NCBI RefSeq assembly: GCF_018882295.1
Contig: NZ_JACVOR010000001.1
Coordinates: 62,001-126,000 of the forward strand
Length of the DNA stretch: 64,000 nt
DNA from: Polynucleobacter sp. 80A-SIGWE
GTDB lineage: Bacteria; Pseudomonadota; Gammaproteobacteria; Burkholderiales; Burkholderiaceae
Reading direction: 5' to 3'
The notes under the pieces are model-generated. The model searched no databases and had not been told where the DNA came from. It saw only the letters and a program-made list of their open reading frames with translations. Both the position numbers and the translations under genes were made by a program. Below, piece after piece: positions 1 through 7,409 of this stretch (position 1 is its first letter; each line of letters starts with the position of its first letter).

Positions 1-153
1 GAACTCGCCAAAGGAAAACCTAGCGTAGAAGTAGCAAACACGCGCGAGCTAGTTCAGGCGCTAGAAGTAATTAAAGGCGCTGTAGAAGCTGGTGAACTAG
101 ATTCACAAATTGAAACAGCCAGCGCAAGTTTACGAAGTGGCTTTAAGCGTTAA
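1..153 (+). CDS. C-terminal part of an unidentified protein (5' end outside window)
   Basis: An open frame enters from the left edge and stops with TAA at 151-153, giving the last 50 residues of a protein. The tail is helical and charged (ELAKGKPSVEVAN at its start, ending RSGFKR). It is followed directly by a strong hairpin terminator, which supports a real gene end. I do not recognise the family. It lies on the island side of the integrase and tRNA, so it is probably element cargo. Confidence 0.6.
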   Translation, partial: ELAKGKPSVEVANTRELVQALEVIKGAVEAGELDSQIETASASLRSGFKR

Positions 154-160
154 GAATAAA

Positions 161-187
161 AGGGATGCTTTATGCATCCCTTTTTTT
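161..187. terminator. Bidirectional intrinsic terminator
   Basis: An 8-bp perfect stem (AGGGATGC / GCATCCCT) with a 5-nt loop is followed by a run of seven to eight T on the + strand. An A-run precedes it, so it can also work in reverse. It sits between two convergent genes and overlaps the stop codon of the reverse one. Confidence 0.75.
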
Positions 188-589
188 AATGAAGTATCTC
201 TTTTTTAAAGCCTGCAAAACTTTTGTAAACGTCTTTTCGCTAAATGGTATGTTTACTGCCAAGCGTAAATTATCGCCAAAGAACCATTTTTTAGACTTCA
301 CCTCATACCACGCGTAGATGCAAATAGTGTCTGTAAATTCCTCATAGTTTATGAAGTTAATTTTTTCAGGGAAGGTGTAATCTTTAATTCCTGAATCTTC
401 ATTTATCAGCGTCATGTAGGATTCACTATCTTCATCATCAAACATACCTGTTAATGGATTTTCTGCGTATCCATTAAATGCGATCTTTATCTCATCAATT
501 GGCGAGATGTCTTTATCTAGAATTAGCTTGTGCTGCCTTTTTCTGGCTATCTCCAAAAAGTATTCAAGGATTTCATCGTTAGGTGTCAT
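170..589 (-). CDS. Hypothetical AT-rich protein, 139 aa
   Basis: The start is taken at the ATG two codons inside a longer TTG-initiated frame. No strong ribosome-binding site is visible for either. The product is acidic in the middle (FDDEDSESY), with no signal peptide, no membrane segment and no recognisable motif, and a lysine-rich C terminus. The DNA is visibly more AT-rich than the housekeeping genes to the right, consistent with horizontally acquired cargo. It ends inside the shared terminator at 161-187. Function unknown. Confidence 0.55.
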   Translation of the reverse strand: MTPNDEILEYFLEIARKRQHKLILDKDISPIDEIKIAFNGYAENPLTGMFDDEDSESYMTLINEDSGIKDYTFPEKINFINYEEFTDTICIYAWYEVKSKKWFFGDNLRLAVNIPFSEKTFTKVLQALKKRYFIKKRDA

Positions 590-721
590 AGGCAAGTATT
601 TACCTACAAAGAAATGAATTCCTTATATTTGCTATACAAGGCCTATTTTCTAGCTCGTAGAGAAAGCGTACTAGCTGGTTTTAAACCACCCCCAGTTTTT
701 ACACCCCTACCCCCACCAATT

Positions 722-1048
722 TCACATCCCTCGCGGACTAGATGGAAATAATGGTCCTGCTGGAAAGGTAGGCGCTACAGGTGTATTCATTGGTGCTATT
801 GGCACTGACTGAAATGGCTGGGTAGTTTGCGCTGTTCCAGCAGGCATGCCATTAGCATTGGAATAGTAAGTTGTATTGCCTGACTGTTGAGCAGTACCTA
901 CTGGCATGCCGTTTGCGTTGGAGTAATAGGTTGTATTGCCACTCCTTTGCGCTGTTCCAGCAGGCATGCCATTAGCATCTGAATAGTAAGTTGTTTGCGC
1001 AAATACAAGCGCAGGGGTAGCAAGCAATGCTGCAACTAGATATCTCAT
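722..1048 (-). CDS. Small secreted protein with three 20-residue repeats
   Basis: 108 aa. The ATG is preceded by AAGGAG six bases upstream, a very good ribosome-binding site. Residues 1-17 form a signal peptide ending at FAQ. Then come two full copies and one shortened copy of a 20-residue unit, TTYYSxANGMPxGTAQxSGN, followed by a proline-rich tail. Aromatic pairs, a turn motif NGMP and small residues in short repeats resemble beta-rich periplasmic or outer-membrane domains, possibly of the '5-fold beta-flower' type, but I cannot confirm a family. It lies beside the integrase and is probably island cargo. Confidence 0.65.
   Translation of the reverse strand: MRYLVAALLATPALVFAQTTYYSDANGMPAGTAQRSGNTTYYSNANGMPVGTAQQSGNTTYYSNANGMPAGTAQTTQPFQSVPIAPMNTPVAPTFPAGPLFPSSPRGM
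829..1000. repeat. In-frame 60-bp tandem repeat, about 3 copies
   Basis: Three adjacent units with a period of exactly 60 bp encode the 20-residue repeats of the secreted protein. Differences between units are mostly single substitutions (for example GCAGGCATGCC against ACTGGCATGCC), indicating recent duplication or concerted evolution. The period is a multiple of three, so copy-number change would keep the reading frame. Confidence 0.85.
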
Positions 1049-1107
1049 ATCAATCTCCTTTGTAAGCTATTACCTATCTTCTAGCTTTAGGAGCTCACCA
1101 AATGAGC

Positions 1108-2490
1108 TTATGGCTTCTTTTTCTTCTTGGGAACTTCCCTGTATTCATACTTCTTATCAACCACTAGATCAGCTTTAATTAGCTCTCTGCTTTCCTCACC
1201 ACGTAACTGATGGATAGCCTTAACTGCATCTAGGTGGCTATAGTGCTTTTCCAGCATCGCAATACTTGTGCCCATTTGCTTTGCCAATGTATGTGGTGAT
1301 ACTTTGTCATGAGTAAGCATCAGTGTTGCATAGGTATGCCTCAAGCTGTATGGCTGACGCTCTTTACCTGTAACTGGGTCTTCCAATAAACCATGCTCTT
1401 CCAAGAAGTTATGGAAGAGCTTTACAAAGCTAGTAGGTGCAATAAATTTAACTTCTTCTTTTTCTAAATTGCCACGTCTCTTACTTAAGAACTCTTTATA
1501 TCTAAATACAAAGTCCTGAGACTTCTTTTCAATTGCCTGCGGTAAGTTCAATCCGTAATTGCGACTTGCTATACGAGTTAATGCCTCTACAGTTGCCGCC
1601 CTGCCAATAGCCTTACGCTTGCCAGTTTTCCCTGATTGAATATTGAGTATGACTGTTCGCCTCAAGTCATACGTTTCTATATTCTTTCCACGCTGATTTT
1701 CCTCACTAGGCTCTGCCTTGGAGCTACCCACCAACACTGGATCCATTGATATCTCTATTTGCGCCCACTTCAGATCCAACAGCTCCTTGCCTGGACGCGC
1801 CCCTGTATCAAGCAGCACCTCTACGTAATCCCTTAACAAAGCCCTGACTGGCTTGGAGTCTTCTCTACCAAGTTCAATCCAAGTCTCAAAGCAACCTCGC
1901 ATTGCCCTTACTTCTGGCTCAGTGAACTCAACACGTCTCTCACTCTTCTTGCCCTTGGCGTGAAGCTCAGGCCTACTACTCTGAGACATATAGCCTTTTT
2001 CAATAGCTAGATCAAAAACTCTATTCAAAGCAGCGTTATGGTTTAACAAGGTGCTCTTAGTTGGCTCCTTCTTCATTTTCTTGATACGGCCTTCATCAAG
2101 CTTCTTGAGGGCTACGTAATCAATACTGTCTACCTTGTATTTGCCTAGTATTGGAATCAGATATCTATCAAGGGCAATGATGTAATCCTTGTAGATGGCT
2201 TTACCTTGTCCAGCCTCAATATCCTTCTCAAGTCTTTTGACCACAGACCTAGCCACATCCTTAAATTTCCTAGTGATAGGTGTGTAGTTGTTTTCTTTGC
2301 GTATCTGAGCCTCTAAATAGAGCTTTTTAGCCGTTTCCTTGGCTTTCTTGATGTCACGCTCACCCGTGGTGGTTCTTTGCCATAGCCCGTCTATCTTGTA
2401 GCGACACTGCCAAATGCTGCTTCGCTCTCGCAAAGCAATCAAAAGCTCGCCTTCAGTGATGATGTGGGTGGTTTCTTTTCGTGGTGACAT
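1108..2490 (-). CDS. Tyrosine recombinase / integrase
   Basis: 460 aa, phage-type site-specific integrase. It has an N-terminal arm-binding region (about 1-80), a SAM-like core-binding domain (about 80-180) and a catalytic domain (about 185-430). Visible catalytic elements are Arg232 in DTGARPGKEL, Lys288 in SGKTGKRK, Arg384-His385 in YSLRHTYAT, and nucleophile Tyr417 in EKHYSHLD. The first box-II His is Tyr381, and the usual LGH is MGT at 406-408; both variants are familiar in phage-like integrases. A lysine-rich tail ends the protein. The gene runs away from the tRNA 3' end at 2626, the usual arrangement for an element integrated in a tRNA gene. Confidence 0.93.
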   Translation of the reverse strand: MSPRKETTHIITEGELLIALRERSSIWQCRYKIDGLWQRTTTGERDIKKAKETAKKLYLEAQIRKENNYTPITRKFKDVARSVVKRLEKDIEAGQGKAIYKDYIIALDRYLIPILGKYKVDSIDYVALKKLDEGRIKKMKKEPTKSTLLNHNAALNRVFDLAIEKGYMSQSSRPELHAKGKKSERRVEFTEPEVRAMRGCFETWIELGREDSKPVRALLRDYVEVLLDTGARPGKELLDLKWAQIEISMDPVLVGSSKAEPSEENQRGKNIETYDLRRTVILNIQSGKTGKRKAIGRAATVEALTRIASRNYGLNLPQAIEKKSQDFVFRYKEFLSKRRGNLEKEEVKFIAPTSFVKLFHNFLEEHGLLEDPVTGKERQPYSLRHTYATLMLTHDKVSPHTLAKQMGTSIAMLEKHYSHLDAVKAIHQLRGEESRELIKADLVVDKKYEYREVPKKKKKP

Positions 2491-2541
2491 TTTTACTCGC
2501 AGTGCTTACAGGATATAGCTTAGCGGGTTTTTAGTCAAAAA

Positions 2542-2561
2542 GTGTGTAGTAGGTGTGTAGT
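2542..2561. repeat. Direct repeat upstream of integrase (possible arm-type sites)
   Basis: GTGTGTAGT occurs at 2542-2550 and again at 2553-2561, so the two copies are spaced 11 bp apart, one helical turn. It lies between the integrase start and the tRNA 3' end, where integrase or excisionase arm sites are normally found. The role is inferred from position only. Confidence 0.35.
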
Positions 2562-2625
2562 GATTAAAAATGGAAAAGGGCTAGGAGCAAATCGCCCGCT
2601 AACCCTTTTACTTACTACGTTTGTT

Positions 2626-2702
2626 TGGTGGCGAATCAGGGATTTGAACCCCGGACCTGCGGATTATGATTCCGTCGCTCTAACCAGCTGAGCTAATTCG
2701 CC
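2626..2702 (-). tRNA. tRNA with anticodon CAU (probably elongator tRNA-Met)
   Basis: A 77-nt cloverleaf reads on the reverse strand. The acceptor stem is GGCGAAT / ATTCGCC, the D arm contains GCTCAGCTGGTTAGAGC, the anticodon loop is ATCATAA with CAT, the T arm contains GGTTCAAATCC, and the 3' CCA is encoded. The outermost anticodon-stem pair is an A.C mismatch. CAU is used by initiator Met, elongator Met and lysidine-modified Ile2. The A-U-rich acceptor end and lack of the initiator C1.A72 mismatch exclude fMet; elongator Met is favoured and Ile2 is not excluded. It is the apparent attachment site of the adjacent integrative element. Confidence 0.9.
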
Positions 2703-2711
2703 GAACTCGTA

Positions 2712-2741
2712 ATTGTAAATGATCAGGCGCCTTCTGTCTAA
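2712..2741 (-). promoter_or_regulatory. Putative sigma70 promoter of the tRNA gene
   Basis: On the reverse strand a TTAGAC -35-like box and a TACAAT -10 box are separated by 18 bp. The -10 lies about 10 bp before the first tRNA base, as expected for a short 5' leader. Recognised by pattern only. Confidence 0.45.
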
Positions 2742-2757
2742 ACCAACGGGGCTTGAA

Positions 2758-3168
2758 CTACTTAATCTGAAATACGCTCACTGCCTCATCCCGGTTGTAG
2801 CGAACAAAAACCTCAATTTTCTTGGCTAGAAAGAGCTTTTTCAGAACCTCGTCCTTATTTTCAAAAATGATGGCTGTTTGCTCAGGGAAGCGCGAAAAAG
2901 GGTCGCTCATCACCTCAATAGGCTGTCCATCCACCTTGATGAGGCGAATGGTGCGCTTATATAGCCGGTCAGGCTGAATGAAAATCAGGCGCTTCACGTA
3001 CTTATCTAAAACCAGCTTTTGCCCTTGTTCATTAGTCTTAAAGTAATAAACCAGCTCATCTTTACCATTTGTGGTGACATCCCGCTCCTCATCCCACTTA
3101 GCAAATGCAGTTGGGCTGGCAAGCGCACAAAGAATTGCTAGCACTAATAATCTATAAAGATGCATCAT
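2758..3168 (-). CDS. Hypothetical exported protein, 136 aa
   Basis: A signal peptide (about residues 1-23, hydrophobic core LVLAILCALASPTAFA) precedes a basic and acidic soluble domain without cysteines. Two ATG codons stand in tandem at the start. No catalytic motif or family is recognised. It is the first ordinary chromosomal gene to the right of the tRNA and is divergent from the MOSC gene. Probably a periplasmic protein; function unknown. Confidence 0.65.
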   Translation of the reverse strand: MMHLYRLLVLAILCALASPTAFAKWDEERDVTTNGKDELVYYFKTNEQGQKLVLDKYVKRLIFIQPDRLYKRTIRLIKVDGQPIEVMSDPFSRFPEQTAIIFENKDEVLKKLFLAKKIEVFVRYNRDEAVSVFQIK

Positions 3169-3214
3169 TTACTTTCTTAGTTCGACCATTTCATCTTATC
3201 AGTCATCTGCACCT

Positions 3215-3826
3215 ATGCGACTTCTCTCTATATCTTCTGGCAAAGTAATGCCACTGTTTGGATCTCATCACCCGAACTACTCAACAGTAGCCTCAGCAAT
3301 TAACAAGCAAGCTATTAGCACTCTTGCCTCCCCCGCACCAGTGGAAATCACTCGACTGGGAGTTGCAGGCGATGAGCAAGCGGATCCATCGGTACATGGC
3401 GGAATAGAGAAAGCAATTTACGTCTACCCAATAGAGCACTACGCTTTTTGGAACGAACTACTCAGTCGAGAAACTAAGAAATCAGTTGGGCTCCCCTTGG
3501 GCGCATTCGGTGAAAACTTCACAATCGAAGGTTTGCTTGAAACCGAAATATTTGTTGGGGATCAAATGCAAATTGGTGATCTTCAATTTACCGTCGTCAA
3601 ACTACGCGAACCCTGCTTTAAATTCAATGCCAAGATGGGCTACAAAGGCGCTGCCAAAGCCATGCTGCAGTCAGGCTTTAGTGGTTGGTACCTACGCGTG
3701 AATCAAACTGGCATGCTTTCAGCAGGCTCTGAAATCCAGGTGCTACCAGGCCAAAGAATCACATCTATAGCCGATCAAAACCAAGCACTCTTTAATCGCG
3801 GCAATCAGAAAAATCTTTGGGACTAA
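3215..3826 (+). CDS. MOSC domain protein (YiiM-like)
   Basis: 203 aa. MOSC domains derive from the C-terminal domain of molybdenum cofactor sulfurases. YiiM-type proteins act with molybdenum cofactor in reduction of N-hydroxylated bases such as 6-hydroxylaminopurine. Features are the N-terminal strand MRLLSISSGKV, the SVHGGIEKAIYVYPIEHY block (about 60-77), GAFGENFTIEGL (about 98-109), and the conserved cysteine in KLREPCFKFNAKMGYKG (about 129-145) that would contact the cofactor. It ends at a strong bidirectional terminator facing the MHS transporter. The substrate is not predictable. Confidence 0.85.
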   Translation: MRLLSISSGKVMPLFGSHHPNYSTVASAINKQAISTLASPAPVEITRLGVAGDEQADPSVHGGIEKAIYVYPIEHYAFWNELLSRETKKSVGLPLGAFGENFTIEGLLETEIFVGDQMQIGDLQFTVVKLREPCFKFNAKMGYKGAAKAMLQSGFSGWYLRVNQTGMLSAGSEIQVLPGQRITSIADQNQALFNRGNQKNLWD

Positions 3827-3866
3827 TCGCTGTAATTAATCGCTGCAATTAATTTCAAGCAATAAA

Positions 3867-3893
3867 AAACCCGACCACATAGTGGTCGGGTTT
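3867..3893. terminator. Bidirectional intrinsic terminator
   Basis: A 12-bp perfect stem (AAACCCGACCAC / GTGGTCGGGTTT) has a 3-nt loop. T-rich sequence follows it on the + strand and an A-run precedes it, giving U-tails in both directions. It separates the convergent MOSC and MFS genes. Confidence 0.9.
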
Positions 3894-3918
3894 AGTTTTT
3901 GAAACAGACTAGTAAAGC

Positions 3919-5589
3919 TTAGTCTTTAGCGTAGATATCTACGTCTTTAGTTTCTTTAACAAACAGTACACCGATTACCAATGTCATCGCAGCGATGATG
4001 ATTGGGTACCAGAGACCGTAGTAAATGTTACCGTTTTGCGCTACCAAGGCGAAGGAGATCGTTGGCAACAAGCCACCGAACCAACCGTTACCAATGTGGT
4101 ATGGCAAGGACATAGATGTGTAACGAATGCGAGTTGGGAACATCTCAACTAACATCGCTGCGATTGGGCCATAAACCATGGTTACCAAAATCACCAAGTA
4201 AACCAACAAGAGCAATACAGCAACATAGTTAATGTCAGCTGGGTTTGCTTTAGCTGGGTAACCAGCAGCATTCAATGCCTCACGGATGGCTTTCTTGAAC
4301 TCAGCATCTTTAGCTTTTGCATCAGCAGGTGCCAAGCCTTTTGCAGAGTAACCAGTGATTTCTGTATCACCAATCTTCACAACAGCTGTACCGCCAGCAG
4401 GGCCAGCAACAGTAGTGTAGCTAGCAGAGTTGGAAGCCATCACTTGTTTTGCAATATCGCAAGAACTTGTGAACTTAGCTGTACCTGTTGGGTTGAACTG
4501 GAATGTACATTCATTCACATCAGCAGTAATAGTTGCTGGTGATGTTGCCATTGCCTTTTCTAACGCTGGGTTAGCAAAGTGGGTCAAGGCATTAAATACA
4601 GAAACTGGTGTATTTGGAATGTATGTAATAACAGCCAATAACAAGCCACCCATGATGATGACCTTACGGCCAATCTTGTCTGACAAGCTACCGAATACAA
4701 CGAAGAATGGTGTGCCGATTACCAATGAAGCGGCAATCAACAAGTTCGCAGTCTTAGCATCTACCTTCAACACTTGTGTGAGGTAGAACAAAGCGTAGAA
4801 CTGACCTGTGTACCAAACCACCGCTTGACCTGCAACCAGACCAAACAATGCCAAGATAACAATCTTCAAGTTCTTCCATTGACCGAATGACTCTGTCAAA
4901 GGAGCTTTAGATAATTTGCCCTCTTCTTTCATCTTCTTGAAAGCTGGGGATTCGTTCATTGATAAACGGATCCAAACAGAAACAGCCAACAAACCGATAG
5001 AAAGGATGAACGGAACACGCCAGCCCCAAACGTCAAAGTCTGCGCCAGTGAATTCACGTGTGAACAAAATCACTAACAAGGACAAGAACAAGCCAAGAGT
5101 AGCTGTTGTCTGAATCCAAGCTGTGTATGCACCACGACGACCGTGAGGAGCATGCTCAGCAACGTAAGTTGCAGCACCGCCGTACTCACCGCCCAATGCC
5201 AAACCTTGAAGCATACGCAATGCGATCAAGATCACAGGAGCAGCAACACCGATAGTGGCGTAGTTAGGCAGAATACCCACGATGAATGTTGCACCACCCA
5301 TCAACAGGATCGTCACCAAGAAGGTGTATTTACGACCAATTAAGTCACCTAAGCGACCGAATACCAAAGCGCCGAATGGGCGAACGATAAAACCGGCAGC
5401 GAACGCAAGCAAAGCGAAAATGAAGGCTGAACCTGCATCTAGGCCTGAGAAGAATTGCTTGGCGATAACGGCAGCCAATGAACCGTAAAGATAAAAGTCG
5501 TACCACTCAAAAACCGTACCTAAAGAGGAAGCAAAAATAACTTTGCGTTCTTCAGCGGTCATTGGGGCTGCTTTAGTTGATGTTGACAT
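3919..5589 (-). CDS. MHS-family MFS transporter with large periplasmic insertion
   Basis: 556 aa, against about 430-450 for ordinary metabolite:H+ symporters of the ProP/ShiA/KgtP type. Signatures include SSLGTVFEWYDFYLYG (22-37), the loop 2-3 motif GRLGDLIGRK (78-87), LQGLALGGEYGG (128-139) and a second GSLSDKIGRK (300-309). About twelve membrane segments are seen. Between segments 9 and 10, residues about 326-454 form a hydrophilic stretch with two cysteines (C361, C377), predicted periplasmic and possibly disulfide-bonded. A clear GGAG ribosome-binding site precedes the ATG. The substrate is probably an organic acid or osmolyte, not determinable here. Confidence 0.9.
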   Translation of the reverse strand: MSTSTKAAPMTAEERKVIFASSLGTVFEWYDFYLYGSLAAVIAKQFFSGLDAGSAFIFALLAFAAGFIVRPFGALVFGRLGDLIGRKYTFLVTILLMGGATFIVGILPNYATIGVAAPVILIALRMLQGLALGGEYGGAATYVAEHAPHGRRGAYTAWIQTTATLGLFLSLLVILFTREFTGADFDVWGWRVPFILSIGLLAVSVWIRLSMNESPAFKKMKEEGKLSKAPLTESFGQWKNLKIVILALFGLVAGQAVVWYTGQFYALFYLTQVLKVDAKTANLLIAASLVIGTPFFVVFGSLSDKIGRKVIIMGGLLLAVITYIPNTPVSVFNALTHFANPALEKAMATSPATITADVNECTFQFNPTGTAKFTSSCDIAKQVMASNSASYTTVAGPAGGTAVVKIGDTEITGYSAKGLAPADAKAKDAEFKKAIREALNAAGYPAKANPADINYVAVLLLLVYLVILVTMVYGPIAAMLVEMFPTRIRYTSMSLPYHIGNGWFGGLLPTISFALVAQNGNIYYGLWYPIIIAAMTLVIGVLFVKETKDVDIYAKD

Positions 5590-5640
5590 CAGTAGCTCCT
5601 AACTATTTTTATTGAAATAAAAAACAACGGGTCGATTATG

Positions 5641-5658
5641 CTTTGAAAAAAATCAAAG
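5641..5658. promoter_or_regulatory. Dyad upstream of MFS transporter gene
   Basis: A perfect 6-bp inverted repeat CTTTGA / TCAAAG is separated by six A and lies about 52 bp upstream of the transporter start. It could be an operator for a dimeric regulator. No regulator gene is nearby, so the assignment is weak. The rest of the 221-bp gap to 5810 shows only a small GTTTTC / GAAAAC hairpin near 5700. Confidence 0.25.
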
Positions 5659-5810
5659 AAATCCACTACTTAGGGTAATTCCCCATCAAATCGAATCGGG
5701 GTTTTCCCGAGAAAACTGCAAACTAGAGGCGATAAAGCAACATTTATTGGCCTAGCGTCTAATAGAAACATCAAGCAACATCACACATTCATTATTTGGA
5801 ACTAAAAACC

Positions 5811-7409
5811 ATGCAACAAAAATGGGGAATTCGAGGGATGGCGGTAGCACCTCACTCACTCGCATCTGAATCAGCATTAGCAGTGCTTCGCGAAGGTGGC
5901 AATGCATTAGAGGCGATGATCGCTGCTGCCGCAACCATCGCCGTTGTCTATCCACACATGAATTCCATCGGTGGCGACTCCTTTTGGGTAATTCACTCCC
6001 CAGGTAAAGCCATGGGCGGGATTGATGCCTGTGGGGCAGCAGCTGGCCTGGCAACTAAACACTGGTACGCCGAGCGTGGCATTACCACCGCAATTCCCTT
6101 CAGAGGCGCCGTTGCAGCCAATACAGTTGCAGGCACCATTTCTGGTTGGGGCGCGGCACAGCAACTTTCAAAACAAGGTTTAGGGGGAAGGCTCCCACTC
6201 TCCCGCTTATTGGCGGATGCAATTCACTATGCTGAAGCCGGTGTTCCTGTGACATTTAGCCAATCCAGTCTCACGGCTAAGAAACGTGCCGAGCTAATGA
6301 ATATCCCTGGCTTTGCCGAAACATTTTTGGTGGATGGCAAAGCGCCAGAAGTAGGCAGCATCTTTAAACAGGATCGACTTGGAAAAACCTTGCGTCAAAT
6401 TTCTCGCAAAGGGACTGAGGATTACTACCGCGGTGATTTAGCCGACCTCATTGCACAAGAACTCACAGACATCGGCAGTCCACTCAGGCTCGCAGACTTT
6501 CATCGACATCAAGCCAAGCTAATTGATCCGCTTGAACTCAAACACAGCTTGGGCAATGTTTACAACATGACACCGCCAACGCAGGGTGTCGTGTCTTTGA
6601 TGATCATCGGCATACTGGATCAACTCAATCTCAAGCGCTTTAAAGTCGATAGCGCTGAATATGTTCACCACTGTGTTGAAGCTACCAAGCAAGCCTTCAT
6701 GGTCAGAGATAAGTATGTAACCGATCCTGCTTACATGAAAAGAAATGCGCAATCATTCCTGTCCCCTGCTTTCTTAAAGAAGTTAGCAAAAAATATTGAC
6801 CCCCAAAAAGCTTTGCCTTGGGGTCAAGGCAAGGGACCGGCCGATACGATTTGGATGGGCGTGATTGATGGCAATGGAAACTGTGTTTCATTTATTCAAA
6901 GTATTTATCACGAGTTTGGTGCTGGCATCGTTCTACCCAAGTCTGGAGTGAACTGGCAGAACCGCGGCTGCAGCTTCTCGCTTGATCCGAAAACGCTCAA
7001 TCACCTTGAGCCCTATCGCAAACCATTCCATACACTGAACCCAGCAATGGCTTTATTTAAGGACGGTCGCTCCATGGTGTACGGCACGATGGGTGGTGAT
7101 GGGCAACCTCAAACACAATGCGCGGTCTTCACTCGCACAGCAACATACGGACTTGATCCACAAGATGCCATTAGTCGGCCACGCTGGCTCTTGGGCAGAA
7201 CCTGGGGGCAAACTAGTGACAGCCTAAAGTTAGAGTCACGCTTTAGTCCATGGGTAGCAAAAGAGCTTTATGCCCTAGGTCATGAAATTGAAATGCTTGA
7301 TGCCTTTGATGAAACTGTTGGGCATGCAGGCTGCATTATTCGTGACCCTTCCGGCACACTACATGGTGGCTGGGATCCGCGAAGTGATGGTGCCGTTAGC
7401 GCGTTTTAG
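5811..7409 (+). CDS. Gamma-glutamyltransferase family protein (Ntn hydrolase)
   Basis: 532 aa from the ATG at 5811; a TTG five codons earlier is in frame but less likely. Family members are single-chain precursors that self-cleave before a threonine to form large and small subunits. The expected nucleophile is Thr346 in ADTIWMGVIDGNGN. The substrate-loop-like IYHEFGAGI and YGTMGGDGQPQ (oxyanion region) follow. No signal peptide is visible, so this homologue is probably cytoplasmic, unlike periplasmic Ggt, and may act on glutathione conjugates or other gamma-glutamyl or acyl amides. The 3' end overlaps the convergent TRIC-like gene by 14 bp. Confidence 0.85.
   Translation: MQQKWGIRGMAVAPHSLASESALAVLREGGNALEAMIAAAATIAVVYPHMNSIGGDSFWVIHSPGKAMGGIDACGAAAGLATKHWYAERGITTAIPFRGAVAANTVAGTISGWGAAQQLSKQGLGGRLPLSRLLADAIHYAEAGVPVTFSQSSLTAKKRAELMNIPGFAETFLVDGKAPEVGSIFKQDRLGKTLRQISRKGTEDYYRGDLADLIAQELTDIGSPLRLADFHRHQAKLIDPLELKHSLGNVYNMTPPTQGVVSLMIIGILDQLNLKRFKVDSAEYVHHCVEATKQAFMVRDKYVTDPAYMKRNAQSFLSPAFLKKLAKNIDPQKALPWGQGKGPADTIWMGVIDGNGNCVSFIQSIYHEFGAGIVLPKSGVNWQNRGCSFSLDPKTLNHLEPYRKPFHTLNPAMALFKDGRSMVYGTMGGDGQPQTQCAVFTRTATYGLDPQDAISRPRWLLGRTWGQTSDSLKLESRFSPWVAKELYALGHEIEMLDAFDETVGHAGCIIRDPSGTLHGGWDPRSDGAVSAF

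Noticed and set aside
530..751. Forward 73-codon open frame
   Set aside because: It overlaps two reverse genes with better starts, and has no recognisable motif or ribosome-binding site.
829..1000. Regular 60-bp repeats that might suggest a CRISPR-like array
   Set aside because: Units are contiguous with no unique spacers and encode an in-frame 20-residue protein repeat behind a signal peptide.
2626..2702. Reading the CAU tRNA as initiator tRNA-fMet
   Set aside because: The acceptor stem is fully paired at the first position (G-C), whereas bacterial initiator tRNA has a 1-72 mismatch.
4220..4620. Possible second gene or fusion inside the MFS transporter
   Set aside because: The frame is continuous, no start signal with ribosome-binding site is seen, and membrane segments resume normally, so it is an inserted loop.
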